A DNA stretch of 64,000 nt from Adineta ricciae. Lineage: Eukaryota > Rotifera > Eurotatoria > Adinetida > Adinetidae. Shown here one piece after another: positions 50,936-63,550 of this stretch. Numbering within the stretch: position 1 is the first letter of the stretch; each line of letters opens with the position of its first letter. The notes beneath the pieces are model-generated. The model was not told where the DNA came from. It ran no database searches and saw only the letters and a list, made by a program, of their open reading frames with translations. Both the position numbers and the translations under genes were made by a program. The stretch is from NCBI GenBank assembly GCA_905250025.1, contig CAJNOJ010000355.1:7956-71955 (forward strand). Direction: 5' to 3'.

Positions 50936-51160
50936 ATTGTTTCATCGATATTTCTGTTTTGCTTTTACCGAAAATAAAATCAAATCAAAGATTTATATGT
51001 TGAAGTTTTATTAAAAGAAAATCACGGTTAAATGCTTGTCTAAGACTAACACTTCGTAAATGAAGTAAATAGAAGAAAAAACCAACGAAAGAATAACAAT
51101 AAATAAAAAGAAAGAAAGAATCAGAAATATCTATTTGACTAGAAGAATTTCTCGTTGAAT

Positions 51161-53347
51161 TTATTTCTTTATTCGATGTCCATTTGTAGTTGAAGATTGA
51201 GTTAAACCACGAACAGATGTTCCATTATCTAAAAAGAAATAAAATATATTGAAATCTTTCAGTTTTTATTCTCATTTCTTTTCATTGAAAGTGATTTGTG
51301 CTAAATCGTGTTCCCCGTTGAAATGACGCATAACAAATCTTTTGTTTAATTATAAATATGTCTTACCGTGGATGGTGCTTCGATTTTCGGAGCGTCGAAT
51401 AACGACGAGGAACACCAAATAGCACAAACTGATTGTATATGTTATTGCAACAAAAAATTTATCAAAAAGCCAAGTAAAATGATCGTTTGATTTCTTAGCT
51501 AGAGCAAAATCAATTACAATACAAATCAAAGCAAAGTATTTTATTAACAAACAATTACCCACCTGTTAATGCATTTTCGGGTAAAATTTTTAAATCTAAA
51601 TCAACAATCAAAGTAAAATGAAGAGTAAACCATTAAGAAATCGAACCTTTTTTTTCTGTTATAGATGTTTTTATTGGAATATCATTGGATGATGATGCAG
51701 TTGTTTCAGTAACTACTTGACTTAGTATTGTTGGTCCAGTCATATCACCAACACCTATTTTCAAATCGTTTTACACATATATTGATGAGAGTTAGTTGAT
51801 TTACCTTGAGTGAAACTTGTAACAATATTGGATTTAACTGTCCAATTTGTCGGAGGAACGTGTGAAGAAGGAACTGGATCACTTAGTAATCTAAATGAAT
51901 GATTTAATTGCAAATTGTTGATGAGAAAGAAAATGAAACGAACGGAGATGATAAAACACTTTCTTTGAGAGGTTTTTGTATTGAAATTGTTGTTTTAGGA
52001 GGTTCTTCGATAATTTGTTGTTTAACATTTATCGTTTTCGTAGGTTCTTTTATTGGAACATGTTGAACTAATGGAGTTTTAGGAATATTTGTTATTTGTT
52101 GTAATGGAATTGATGATGTTTTTGTTGAATTTGTTGGAATTTGTCTTAATTGTGATGGATGATATTGTTGAGGAAGTTGAGCGATATTTCGTTCTAATTG
52201 TTGTTGAATATTTGAAAAAGAATCTCGACCAAAATAATCAATATGACCTGCTTCCCAAGCACGACGATGTTCAGCTGAGCCCAATTCAACACCAGAATTA
52301 TTTGTTAAGTTTTCATATTGAAATGTATTTGAATATTGACCAAGAAAATTCTGTTCATTAGAATTCAATGAATTATTTGAATTTGAAAGCTTAAAAAAAA
52401 GAAAAGAAGGATAATACTATTCAATGAAAATGATGTCAAATTACTCGACTAAATCGTGTTAATATTGGCCAAACATGTTGATGCATAATTCTCCACCAAA
52501 AAAGAAGAAAATCTCTTTGAATATCACTTTGTCCTGTTAAATTTCCCGACAATTGTTCATTTTGTGGATTATACGTTAATTGCCATGGTTTTGTTGCACC
52601 AGCAAAATGAACAACATGAATATCATTACGGAATCTAATTATATCGAGAAAAAACATTTATTTAATTTGTATTTCAATTCAATACTATTCTTACCGTGTC
52701 ACTGCAGGTAAGTACGAATAAAATGCATTTGCTGTGACATTGTATGTAAATGGTAAATGTCGAGATATATCTCCTGTTCTCCAATTTGAAAAGAAATCAT
52801 TTAGAAGACCTTGATCACCACCTAACAATGAACAAATGTTTTATTTTAAAGATTAACTTTATCTTTATTTCATAGGAAACGAACCGTCGAACGATGAATT
52901 TTGTTGTGATGCAAAATTCATTAGTTGTCTGAATGTTTCTTTTGATGGTTTGAAGACAAATACACCTGAATTGAAACAATCAGGCCAACCAGCATCAGGT
53001 GCAGCTGACAACTCTTCTCTTTGAAATAAATCATCAATGGGACGTCGAACAACACAATCGGAATCGAGAAAAACGCATTTTTCATATTGTTCTAATAACC
53101 AACAATTAATTTTTGTAAATGTTATTCCAAGTTCTGGTCGAGATAATAAAGTTAAATGTTCCACATCATTCGAATTTAATTCTTCAACAATTACTAATTC
53201 ATCGAAACTTGTTTCTAATGTTTGTCTAAACAAAATCTTTAGTTTTTTAAAAATTTCTTAACAAGATTTTTAAACAACTTACTTGATTAAATCAGATAAA
53301 TGATTTGATATCAGTACAACTAGTTTTGCACTTGTTCCAACTTTTCG
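51161..53347 (-). CDS. glycogenin-like glucosyltransferase (N-terminus cut off at contig join)
   Basis: Exons: 53283-53347 (5'-incomplete), 52885-53225, 52695-52821, 52445-52634, 51944-52389, 51805-51890, 51647-51754, 51563-51595 and 51161-51228, together 1464 nt in frame. The GT8 domain is clear: [35 protein letters not shown] (glycogenin has DADT; here the metal-binding DxD is DSD), [34 protein letters not shown] and [11 protein letters not shown] Pro/Gln-rich linker follows, after [20 protein letters not shown], the C-terminal glycogen synthase-contact type motif region. Glycogenin primes glycogen by self-glucosylation on Tyr. The first 30 or so residues are missing at the N (53348). Intron 51229-51562 is long for this genome (334 nt) and contains an open frame. 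Confidence 0.88.
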
Positions 53348-53348
53348 N
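53348..53348. other. single-N contig join fusing two genes
   Basis: The N lies in an open minus-strand frame that runs from a TPR gene into a glycogenin exon, but out of frame with glycogenin: the open frame on the right side continues as [12 protein letters not shown], whereas the glycogenin reading is [14 protein letters not shown]. The fusion is an assembly product. Confidence 0.9.
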
Positions 53349-56066
53349 TGCACGATGATTATTTTTTCGATTATCTACACTTCCAAGTAAATGATGAATT
53401 GCAGCTAAACCAGCTAATAATGTTGGATTATCTTTAAGAGAATTATCATTAAATAAGAATCGTGCGAAATAATCGGCATGTAAATAATCACCATTTGCTA
53501 ATAAAAGTTTTCCAAATTGAATTAAAGTCGCAGGACTTTCAATTTGTGTTTTCATTTCTTTGATTAATTTTTGAAATTCATTATTTTCTTCTTTATCAAT
53601 TGAAATCAAATGAATATTCCAATAAATATTTTCGTCAGATGAAATTTGTTCAATCGATTCGATTTGATAAACATTGTCGAATGGAAGTAAAACTTCATTT
53701 GAAGATTCACCAAAATCAATTCCATTTTGTGATCGAATTGTAAAAAGAACTGTTTCATAATTTGATCGAAACTCCAATGTTGATGGTTTTGTGAATTGAC
53801 AAAGAAGAAAATTCGCGAAAGAAAGAAAATCTTTGGAAGATGTTTGAAATTGTTCGAGTTGATTTGATGTCAAATATTTGAGTTGATAAACAGGTTTTGA
53901 AAGAGGACTTTGACGATTTAATCCTTGTAAAATCCAACGAATTTTGTATAAAATATCGATTTCATTTGTTCGACATGCACGATTGAGCATTTTTCGACAA
54001 AATGAATCTTTTTTGAACCAAAAATGAAGATTTTCTTCCGAAAACTCTTTTTCTAATTGATCGATAAGTTTCATTTCGTTGAAATTGTCTTTATAATGTA
54101 ATCGACAATAATCAAAATAATCTTTTTTCAAATTTGCATCTTCATCTTTTCGTAAAAGTGTTTCTTTCAATAATTGAGAATAAATGAACGATTGATTCGA
54201 CGAAGAAAATTCTATTGAGATTAATTCATTGTCAATCGGATTTTCTCTTCGAATTTTCTTCAAAAGATCTTCATTGAAAGAAGTTTCACGATAAATTGAA
54301 CTAAATTTCGATGATTCATTCGACAAATCTTTGTTTGTTACCAAAAGAATTCTTTCAACTTGTAACGTTTCAATAAATGAATTCATTTCTTTGATTTCAT
54401 TGAAAACTTTGCAAAAATTCGCAATTGAATAAAGTTGTGTCATTTCAATATCAAAACCAAAAACGATGACAACAAAATCTTCAACATTTCCTTCATATCG
54501 AGCTGCTATTGTTTCCTGAATTTCCACTTGAGCAACACCTTCAAATTGCGTTAAATAATTCCAAAATTGAAAATAAAAAAAAACCAAATTACATACCATT
54601 TCGAAGAAACGATAATAATGCCTGTAAAAATCCACTATTATTCCCATTGTTATCAATTTCTGTTTGTGATGGTTCGTCTGGAGAATTTTCTTAGAAAAGA
54701 AAAACAAACTTTTCATTGTCGAATCTGAACTTCACAAATCAATTCAATGGACTTTTTTTCTTTTACATCTTCCTATTTCTTTTCTTTATATTTTTATAGG
54801 AATAAATGAAAGTAGCGTATACGAATTAATTAGAAAGATTGTTTTTACCTTTTGATTTTTGTTGTTGAGTTTCTTGTTCATCAAGTGTTGTGGAATTTTC
54901 TAAAATTTTTTTCTAAAAAAAAACCTTTCAAATAAGAATGAATTAAACATACGATTATGATTTGAAGTTTCATCTTCTGACTGAGACTAAAAGTTTGTTT
55001 TCAATCGAATATGTTTTCATTCGAAAAAAAGAATTTGTTTCATACATTTATTCGTTCATCAACAATTTCATGTTTTTCTTCATTTAACCACATTTTCTTT
55101 ACCTCCATCTGATTCTTTTTTTTCTTCTGAAAAACAAAAAAACTTCATGAAAATTTCAACAAAGATTTTTTTCTTCTCACTTCTTCCCGTTGAATTTGTC
55201 TTCGACACCTAAATTGACCAAAAAAACTCCAACACCGAAATGAATTTTTCTTACTTGTGACACGGAATTGTTTTGTCAATACGTTCAATAGTAAACGAAT
55301 GTCCAAGTCGAATATCACCTTGACAAAATTTGTATTCACAACAATCTTTGAAATGTATTTCCAAATAACCATTGACATATAATTTAATATCAAATGGATA
55401 TTCACGAACATGTCGAGATTTGAACGAAAAAGTTTCTTTAAAAGAGAAAATTTTTCGAAAGGAAAATTTTAAAAAATCGTTGTTTTTGTTTGTTTTACCA
55501 TTTTTTTGTAAATAACCTTTGTAAATAATTATTGATCGATCATATTCATCGATTTTTTGTTTGATGACAATTTCATCAGTTTTAGTTGATCGAGATTTGG
55601 AATCTTTTCGATATGTAACAACGACTTGACACGCTTGACAAACATTTTTCTACATTTCAAAATCATTTTCGATAAATTTTATTCGAGAAAATCTACAATT
55701 ACCTGCGAATTGTCAGCAAAAGACTTTAAAGAAGATCTTTGTTTATACTAAAACAAAAGAATTTCGAGAAAAATTCTTTTTTCCCAACTTACTCGATGAT
55801 ATTCATCATGATCATCATATAACGAGAAAATATTTTGAAAAATCTCTCTTAATCGTTCATTTCGATCAAATCGAGTTGGATTTCTTTTCGATGAAACATA
55901 TCGTTGTTGACGATTTCTCTTTGAAAATAAACATAAAAACATGTTTTAACTGAAAAAAATTCTCTTTATTTAACATACGAATGGTAAATTATCAAAATCT
56001 CTAAATGAAAAATGAATTTTAATATCAAAATAAGACAATTCTATTAAATACAAACTCAGATGACAT
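53349..56066 (-). CDS. ADP-ribosyltransferase-like / TPR protein (3' end cut off at contig join)
   Basis: Twelve exons from the ATG at 56066: 56056-56066 (11 nt), 55979-56000 (22 nt), 55793-55918, 55703-55747, 55499-55649, 55255-55435, 55181-55208, 55046-55126, 54953-54986, 54849-54899, 54597-54689 and 53349-54538. An N-terminal region with Cys-rich and beta-rich parts (CQACQVVVTYRKD, YVNGYLEIHFKDCCEY) is followed by a polar linker. Then comes the bdelloid ART/TPR layout: a fold beginning VEDFVVIVFGFD, the helical segment LKKDYFDYCRLHYKDNFNEM, an ART-like domain (KPVYQLKYLTSNQLEQFQ ... VLFTI ... NEVLLPFDNVYQI) and the first TPR (LIQFGKLLLANGDYLHADYF). The residues expected for catalysis (R of YRGQ, STS, ExE) are not recognisable, so it may be inactive. 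More TPRs presumably followed beyond the N. Confidence 0.7.
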
Positions 56067-57204
56067 GGAATGTCGATTGTACATAACCGTTGTCGAAATA
56101 TCGTTAGGAAGAAGAAAAATAAATTCCTCGTGTGTGTGTGAATGTGTTTTGATGTTTAATGAAGTAAAGAAAGAAAGAAAGAAAAACACTTATATACACT
56201 TGTTCTGCTCTTTTTCTAAAAGAAAGTATTCAGTTTGATTTCAGAGAACAAAAAAAAAGGAAGGAAGGAAGAAAGATAGAAATGACTTTGACGTCTTTTA
56301 TGAATCATTTTCAATGTCTTCATTCAAAAGAAGAATTTTTCTCAAAGAAAAAACGAAGCTTTTTTTGCACATTGGTCTTTTCCATGTTGAGTTTATCATA
56401 GGAAGAAGATAAGAATCAACTTATATCTTTACAGTTGTTTTTCTTTTTTAATATAAAATTATTCATTTTTGTTTGATGATTTTAACATTTTTAGAAATGA
56501 AAATACTTAAAAATGAGAAGAATTTTCTTTTCATGTATTTCCTTAAATTAATGAAATTTAAAAAAAAAAGAATTCAGTTGTATTTATTCAATTTGAAACA
56601 TAAAACTTATCTAAAGATTATCTTAGTTCTGAGTTTGTAACAATAAATCGCTGGTTGAATCTTCATTGTGGATTAGTTTTTCATTTTCAATTAGAATAAA
56701 ACGAATCTATTGTTCGTATTTATCGATCCGAAAGACTTTCCAACCAAATCATTTTCTTATTTTCAACCAATCAATGAATTCGAATAAGAACATTTCTTTA
56801 TCGATCTACAATAATTTGTTTTCGGCAAATAAATTGAGTATTTTCAGAAAGAATTTTCCATAGATTAGTTCTCTTCTCTAATCTTTTCGAATAAAATCAA
56901 TTTAAAGTAGATCTAAATGGAATATTTGGGTATTACAAAGGATTATTCGATCTCAATTATTCAATGAAACGAATAAAAGTAAAGAATTTCTTTTTTTCTG
57001 TCTGTGAAATTCTCGAGGTAAAGTGAAAGATTTGGAAGTCTTTCCAAGAATCGTTAAGTTCATTTGTGTACAAAATTAATTGAATATCTCTTTCTTTCTC
57101 GTTCTGATAATACGATTTTATTTCTAAAAAAAGTTCGTTTTATTTTCTTCTAAATGACGACGAGATACTTTGCGTTTGATAAGAAAATGACAATTCCATT
57201 TGAA
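56067..57204. other. intergenic, AT-rich with GAAA and GGAA microsatellites
   Basis: 1.1 kb between two minus-strand genes. Contains (GAAA)n at about 56165-56186 and (GGAA)n at about 56258-56272. A plus-strand frame at 56666-56863 has no support. Presumed promoter of the ART-like gene near its left edge. Confidence 0.45.
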
Positions 57205-58454
57205 TTATTTCCAAAAACAAAAATGTCGAAGGAGATTGTGAAATCTTTGTCGAAATTTGGAACAAAAAACCGCATAAACGATTGGATTTGATGCCGAACT
57301 GATTGTGATTAAAAGCATCGTTAACGCAATAAAATACGATGTTTGAATAAATTGCGGAACAGGACGAATTGTATTTGTTTGAAATAAAAGAAAAACCAGA
57401 ACTTGTGGACTAAATGAAATAAAATAAATCACAATAACGACAATTAACATTTTAATAATATTTCGACGAGATTTCAAAGTATTTGAATAAATTTGATAAA
57501 ATTTATCTTCATTCGATTTCTTTTCGATTGAGAATTGAGAATTATTTAATGATGAAAACAATTTTGGTGATAAATGTTTTGATTTCACATTTATTGATGA
57601 ATGAACATAACTGTCAGTTCGTGTTATTCTACTTGTCAAATTTTCTTCTTGATCAATTTCATTATCGAAATCTTCCTAAAGAAAAAACAAACAAACAAAT
57701 TAGATTTCTTCTTTTCAAAAATGAAATTCTTCACCAATGTTCGATGATAATTCGAGATTTGATTTAAAGGTAAAGACGATTGAAGTGTTTGATCAACATA
57801 AAATAATTTTGTTGCAATTCGACAATAACAATACAATTGTAAGAAAAGTGGAATAAAATAAAAAATCATTGATTCAAGTGATTTATGAATGATATAATAT
57901 CGTTGATTATCTGGGACATTTTGAGAATATAAAAGTGAACATGAACGATGTGTTGATGAATGAGAAATAACACGTAAATAGATGAAATTTGGTGATACAC
58001 AAATAAATGAAAAGATCCAAACAAAAAATGTCACATATCTTAAATGTTTTCTTTCTCCTAAAAATTTCGATCGTAATGGATGAACAATTCCAAAAAATCT
58101 TTCAATTGTAATTGCGCACATTGTTAATACAGATGCATATTGAGCGAAAACAAGTAATGATCGAATTAATTTACATGAAAATTCACTCAAAAGCCAATTT
58201 CCATTTCTTGATAAAACAAATTGAATTAAATCAGGAAGATTTAATAATAAAATAATTAAATCACAACAAGCGACATGAACAATCAATCGATTTGTTAACG
58301 ATCGTTTCATTCGAGAATCAAATTGTACGGAAAAAATAACGAAAAGATTTCCAATAATTCCAACAATATCGATTAAAAAGAATAAACATGTTAAAATATA
58401 ATAATTAACAGTTAGATTTAAAGATAATGATACATTCAAATCACTTTTATTCAT
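57205..58454 (-). CDS. rhodopsin-like (class A) neuropeptide-type GPCR
   Basis: Two exons, 57735-58454 and 57205-57675 (396 residues). The start at 58454 (MNKSDLNVSLSLNLTVNYY) gives a short extracellular N-terminus with NVS and NLT glycosylation sites; a longer frame upstream would add an implausible N-terminus. Class A landmarks: GNLFVIFSV in TM1, the L-CCDL in TM2, a Cys before TM3, TIERFFGIVHPLR in place of DRY, an FSPQVL in TM6 (Pro present, no CWxP) and NPIVYAVFCSKFRQRF in TM7/helix 8. The third loop is long and Ser-rich. Peptide-receptor-like by overall pattern; ligand unknown; expected at the plasma membrane. Confidence 0.82.
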
Positions 58455-60410
58455 TTGTCTCTTTCGAAAAACAACAATAGAGGAATTTTTTTTCTCGATG
58501 TCAAATCTAAAAACAAAACAAATAGTTTTCTCGTCTTTTATGTTATTCGAATATAGAGAAGAAGGAAAAAAAGAACTCATTTTTATCTCTGAAAACACAA
58601 GAAATCATCTGAATGAAGCAAAAGAAACTCTTTCAACTGATCTTATCTGAAGAGAAAAAAGACAAATCAGCGAAAAAGAACTGAATAGCCTTTCCATAAG
58701 AATAACAAGAAGAAATTCAATGAATAATTGTTCGACATATCTGAAAAGAAGTACAAATGTGTGTTGTTCTTTCATCGATAAAAGTTTATTGACATATTTT
58801 TTCTTGTGAAGACTATTTGTCAATTTTGATTAATCGAAATGTGAATATGATGATCTATTTTATTCAATAAACAAAGCAAATTTCTAATTAAATCAAATCA
58901 TTCAACCAACATATATCTCTAAGGAACGAATATTCTTTTTCTTACAAATTAATTATAAACTCATTTTAGTTACTCTCGATGGGATTTTTTTTCAAATAAT
59001 CTCAAATAGAATAAGAAAATTAATGAAACTCATTGATTTTTCCATGGAAGATTGTAAATATTTGGAAAACAATCATTTTCTTTATCAGATATTTCTCGTA
59101 TCTAATTCATGTGGATTAATAAATTGATTTATCTTTATTAATGTCTACTACACTCTTTGTTGTGTTAAAATATCAAATCTTTCGTTTCTTTTCCCTTTGA
59201 ATGACAAAAGAATTCTTTCCACGAAATATATTTTGAGAAATCGAATAAATAAACTCACATTTGGATAAAAAGATTCTTCATATTCATCTAATCATTGTGG
59301 AATTTTTCTCTTCGAAAATCTTTGCGTAATATCCAAGATTGATTTCATAGAGTGTTTTGTCCTTTTCTCTACATTGGAAAATTGATGATATTAGCAGAAG
59401 AGTATAAGAATCATCATCACCATAAATATTGACAAAACTAAGTATTAACAGATGGAAGGAAGTTATGTTAATCTTCAATATAATCGATAAGAGAATATGG
59501 AATGACGAGGAAAGGAAAAAGGCAAAGATCAAATCGTTAACTGATCTTATTGATAAGAGAATCAACAAAAGAGAAAAGCGAGAATAGCTGGAAGAGAAAT
59601 GGAATCTCGTTTTCTTCAAAGAGAAAAGAAAAGAGAGGAAAATCCATAAACCATTCATAATTTCATATTTTATGTTAAAAACAATTCATTTTCTTTTCAA
59701 AGACATTGTATTGTGTAGAATTATTCCGATTAAATATATTCATTCAATTTACCTTGAACATCTCAATTAATTTTGAAATGATTCTACAAGATTTTCGTCA
59801 TCTTTTTACCATTAAAGTTCTCTCGATAAAGTACGTTTCAATTATTTATTCGAATTATTTTCAAATGTGATATTTATTGAGGAAAAAACAAATCTCTCTC
59901 CATCGAGGATTTTTTCGAAATAAAACCAAAATAATTAGAGTTATTTTAAACAAATGAATAGTTTTTAAATTAATTTGGCCGACGTTTTAATAAAAGAATT
60001 CTTTTAATCATGAAAACTTTAGGATAAAATTTCTTTGAAGATTATTTTTGTCACTTTCATGATAATCATTTGAATTTAAATAACTAAAATCATCCCAAAT
60101 GGATAATCTGTGTTTCATTTAATGAAAATTCATTTTGTTGTTTTTCCTTATTGAAACATTCAATAGAATAATCTGAAAGAATAAATTCATTTAATCCTTC
60201 GACGTTGGAACACGCATATATACATGTTGAAACTTTATACATATTATTGTGATTAGAATATTATTTAGACTTCAGCGAAAAGATACCTCTCTATTTTTCT
60301 TCTATTGATAATACTATTTCATCATCATTTCGTATAACGATGTGCTCTCTCACATTCTTTTCGGAATCAATTGATTCAATAGCTGATTGAAAGACATCTT
60401 CACCCTCACT
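58455..60410. other. intergenic, nothing supportable
   Basis: About 2 kb of strongly AT-rich DNA. Minus-strand frames at 58605-58823 and 59284-59658 are open but consist of hydrophobic/Phe-Ser-rich low-complexity sequence without splice context or domain; not called. Confidence 0.45.
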
Positions 60411-60415
60411 CTTCG

Positions 60416-61413
60416 TTGATGTTTCAACGAAAATTTGTTTGTATTTGCCCAAAAGGCTTCAATGGCGATCGATGTGAATCAAAGGATAAATTTCATTTAA
60501 GTGCGAGGTTTCATGACGAGATTATTCTTTTTCAATCGATATTCATTCATTTTATCGAACTCGTGAAAGAAGCGAAGCCGATAAGAACGACAATTTCTGG
60601 TCACAAGTGTTTTCACGATGATATTCACCTGTGTTTCTACGGGAGTCGATGTCAATTTACAACAAAGGGATTCGGTTTATCACTTGACGCGCTATCTTAG
60701 GTCATCACATTATCCCAAATTTGACATTTTCCAGCCAATCATCGATCGTTAAGTTTAGTTTAGTATTAATCGTCGTTTTCTTCGTTGCAGGATTGATGAA
60801 TAGTACTGTGACATTAATGGTTAGACGCGTTTGTCGCCATTCAAAGAACAATGGCTGTTATTCAAGGTGTAAAATCCGATAAGAAAAAAAGTAAGACAAC
60901 GGCAAAAGTAATTATTATTCTTCTTATTCTGATGATTATCGGTACAAATGTTCATGATTCACTAAACCGACATTTGATTGAAGAAGAAAATAAAGATTTG
61001 GATGATATTAAACGAACATGTCGCTATTCGTCGCGGTTACAAATGTACAATACAATTGTCAATTCTTTTCATTTTTTCCTGTCGTTCTTTTAGCACAACT
61101 GACGCGTCGACAATCAAATTTACAAGGACAACGAACTTGGAAAGAGTTTTTCTCTGAACAATTTCAAGAACACAAACATTTATTAATCTCCCCAGTAGTT
61201 TTAAACATTTTGTCAATAGCGCGGTTAGTCATCTCGTACATGTCGAAATGTTTGAAATCCAACAGTGACTCGTGGTTGTATCCTTGCGGATATTTGGTCT
61301 CATTTGTTCCATCGATGATCACATGTTTTATATTCATTCTACCGTCGAAATCTTACAAACAAAAGCTACGAAAAACAATTGGTCATTACCTATCGAGAAT
61401 CAACGATCATTGA
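60416..61413 (+). pseudogene. EGF-7TM protein, decayed
   Basis: Starts with the end of an EGF domain (CICPKGFNGDRCE) followed by CFYGSRCQFTTKGFGLSLDA, the segment that precedes TM1 in an EGF-plus-7TM family common in bdelloids. TM1-TM3 are missing; the sequence jumps to the TM3/loop region (RTMAVIQGVKSDKKKSKTTA), TM4 (VIIILLILMIIGTNVHDSLN) and TM5 (LQMYNTIVNSFHFF). After a stop and frameshift at about 61085-61095 it resumes in another frame with EQFQEHKHLLISPVVLNIL, TM6-TM7 and the C-terminal KSYKQKLRKTIGHYL. Missing helices plus the frameshift make it non-functional. Confidence 0.7.
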
Positions 61414-62250
61414 TCGAATTCGAATTGTATTTCCTATAAATTCTGTATTTCCCCTGCTTTCATTACTTCATGTTCAAAATAAATGCGGAAACTTTGGATT
61501 TTATCCAGAAGTTATGCGCACTTCAAAAAGTGTATCAGACGGAAAATATAAAAGATCACAGTGAGATAGCAGTAGCTTTTGGCACACGGACAACTCGTCG
61601 CATGTGTATGCTCTAAGTACTTTATATAAAAACAATTATCTATTATCGGTGGACATAGCTGCATACCCGTAATTTAATTAATACATAAACTACACTATCG
61701 TCAACAATTCTTTTGCTAATGAGAAGCGAAAGCGAGTATTATGATAGTATTTCCAACAAAATAATTTCACAGTGTGAACTTTAACGACGGCATCTATAAA
61801 AGACATTCATGACTAGCAGATGGGTGGTCTGGGTAAAATAGACCCTCACCCTCTAAATAATGTTTGGCCTTTCTTCTCTTCAGCGATGCTATAACACCGA
61901 GTCCTGTGTTCAGTGTTTGCAACAATAGATCGGGAGCAGTGAATACCTCGATATTCTGCTCATATTCTTATTTCATATCCCTGCGGTCTATAATATTTCA
62001 TTTACATTGATTGTTTGGTGAGGTTAGCCAATAAATAGCTGGAGAATCTTAATACCCTACTTAAACAAGTACACAGAGAATGTTAGGCATTGGCAGAAAA
62101 GAACCTGGGTCCAAGTTTGAAGTTTACAGGTCCACGTTTGGTGAACCCGCGGTTCCACACTAATGTGTGTTATTTTTTATGCAATGATTTCTGTACGATT
62201 TCATTTTGTTAAAAGAATAAACAACGACAATAATCTCTTTTGTTTTGTCT
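61414..62250. other. intergenic, higher G+C, unassigned
   Basis: About 840 bp with noticeably more C and G than the preceding 3 kb. No ORF, no terminal repeats and no match to the CCCAGG elements. The block 61820-62130 reads like unique decayed sequence. Confidence 0.35.
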
Positions 62251-62253
62251 TTA

Positions 62254-62830
62254 GACTAAATTAATCGATGTTCGTTGGAATTATCTTCATGAGAATTTCA
62301 ACTATGATCCCATGTTCATTACCAATGACATTACTTTCACTGCCTTCTCAAAGAAATCTCTTTTCTTCTTCTGCTTTCTAGATTTATATCGTTCAATCGG
62401 AATCTATTCATCACACTTAAGAATCTCTCTTCTGTCTCTCAAATCTTCATCTGTATCGATTAATCACAGAATAAATTCTTCGACGAGATATATCAAACAT
62501 GACTGATAGAGAATGGAGGAGATACTATGGATCAAGAATATTTCTAGTCATCATGCTCATGCCAGGAGAAACAGTTCGATCGACTGTTGTGATGAACGTA
62601 AGTCAAAGTAGTGCCCTCTCGTATGAAATATCAAATGACGATGATTGGTGCATGTCAATATCAATGCCATTGTCTCACAGACAGAAACGGAGAGATGCAT
62701 GACTTGAGTTGCAGTCAACATTTCTTGGTAAGTTATGAACTCATTTTCATCCTCGAATCATCAAGTCTCATTGTTGTGAATTTTATAATTCTTTCGAACA
62801 AATGAGGATCTTTATCTGTCCGGTAAGTTT
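62254..62830 (+). other. exon-like fragments of an extracellular protein
   Basis: After a TTTGTCTTTAG acceptor (about 62255) the frame reads TKLIDVRWNYLHENFNYDPM. A second open piece, from about 62500, reads RRYYGSRIFLVIMLMPGETV, and a frame-shifted third piece reads ACQYQCHCLTDRNGEMHDLS up to a GTAAGT donor (62729). Cys-rich, extracellular in character, possibly the N-terminal part of an EGF/LDLa-type protein. The pieces lie in different frames without convincing introns between them, so it may be a relic. Confidence 0.3.
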
Positions 62831-62963
62831 CATAAATTCATTTTCTTCTAGGTATCTGTCGATCATTTTTGTGTGGTAGAAAACTTTGCTTATTTAATTC
62901 TTTTCTTTTATGGTAATGAGAGAATCATGAGTTGGTGGATTTGATCTCTCGTTGCAATCTGAT

Positions 62964-63550
62964 TTAGACTGGCTTCAAACTCGGAGCGAAATAAGAAATG
63001 ATCGTTCCAATTAGATCGATGTCCACGTCGTGTTTTAATGCACAAATTGTAAGGATCATGGTATGACCATAATCGTTGCTGATGTGAATTCGAACATTGT
63101 GCTCGTTTTCAAAATATTTCACTTTATCATCGTTGCCAATTACTGTTGCAATATCATTGAAGCCAATCGAGTACTTTTTAAACGGATAACTGGTGAAACC
63201 TTTTCTGAGACAACTCTTTTCCCAATCGAAATTGGGCTTCATCAACCGTAGAGGTAAAAGACCCAGTAATGCTGAGTCCAGATTTGGCATGCAATATGCT
63301 AAAGCTGAATAAATAATTCCTTCCCAGTATATAAGAACTGGACCGTAGCATTTAGTGGGCACATTTTTCTGTGCGCTCGAAGAAACCGCGACTGTTTTTT
63401 TGATACTTCAAACGTTATTGTTCGACCAGTTTCTGAGGCAGAGCAAGTTCACGGCACCCGGTATCGACTTTGATTCTCATGTTGACCATAGCGACTTCGC
63501 TGGCTGATAGTTTGCCTTCGGTCTATAGCTGTTGTTCTTCTTCACTCATA
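62964..63550 (-). pseudogene. DTG-type (clan AA, retropepsin-like) aspartic peptidase, decayed
   Basis: Minus strand from 63550: a short Glu/Gln-rich start with a TAG stop, then MVNMRIKVDTGCRELALPQK, the VDTG-x-LALP active-site pattern of small bacterial-type aspartic peptidases, followed by a TAA. A frameshift near 63360 leads into CYGPVLIYWEGI and MPNLDSALLGLLPLRLMKPN, the family's C-terminal LLG-LPL segment. Downstream the frame stays open to 62964 (ENEHNVRIHISNDYGHTMIL), of unknown origin. Two stops and a frameshift in under 200 codons argue for a pseudogene. Such stand-alone DTG peptidases are mainly bacterial, so horizontal origin is possible. Confidence 0.5.
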
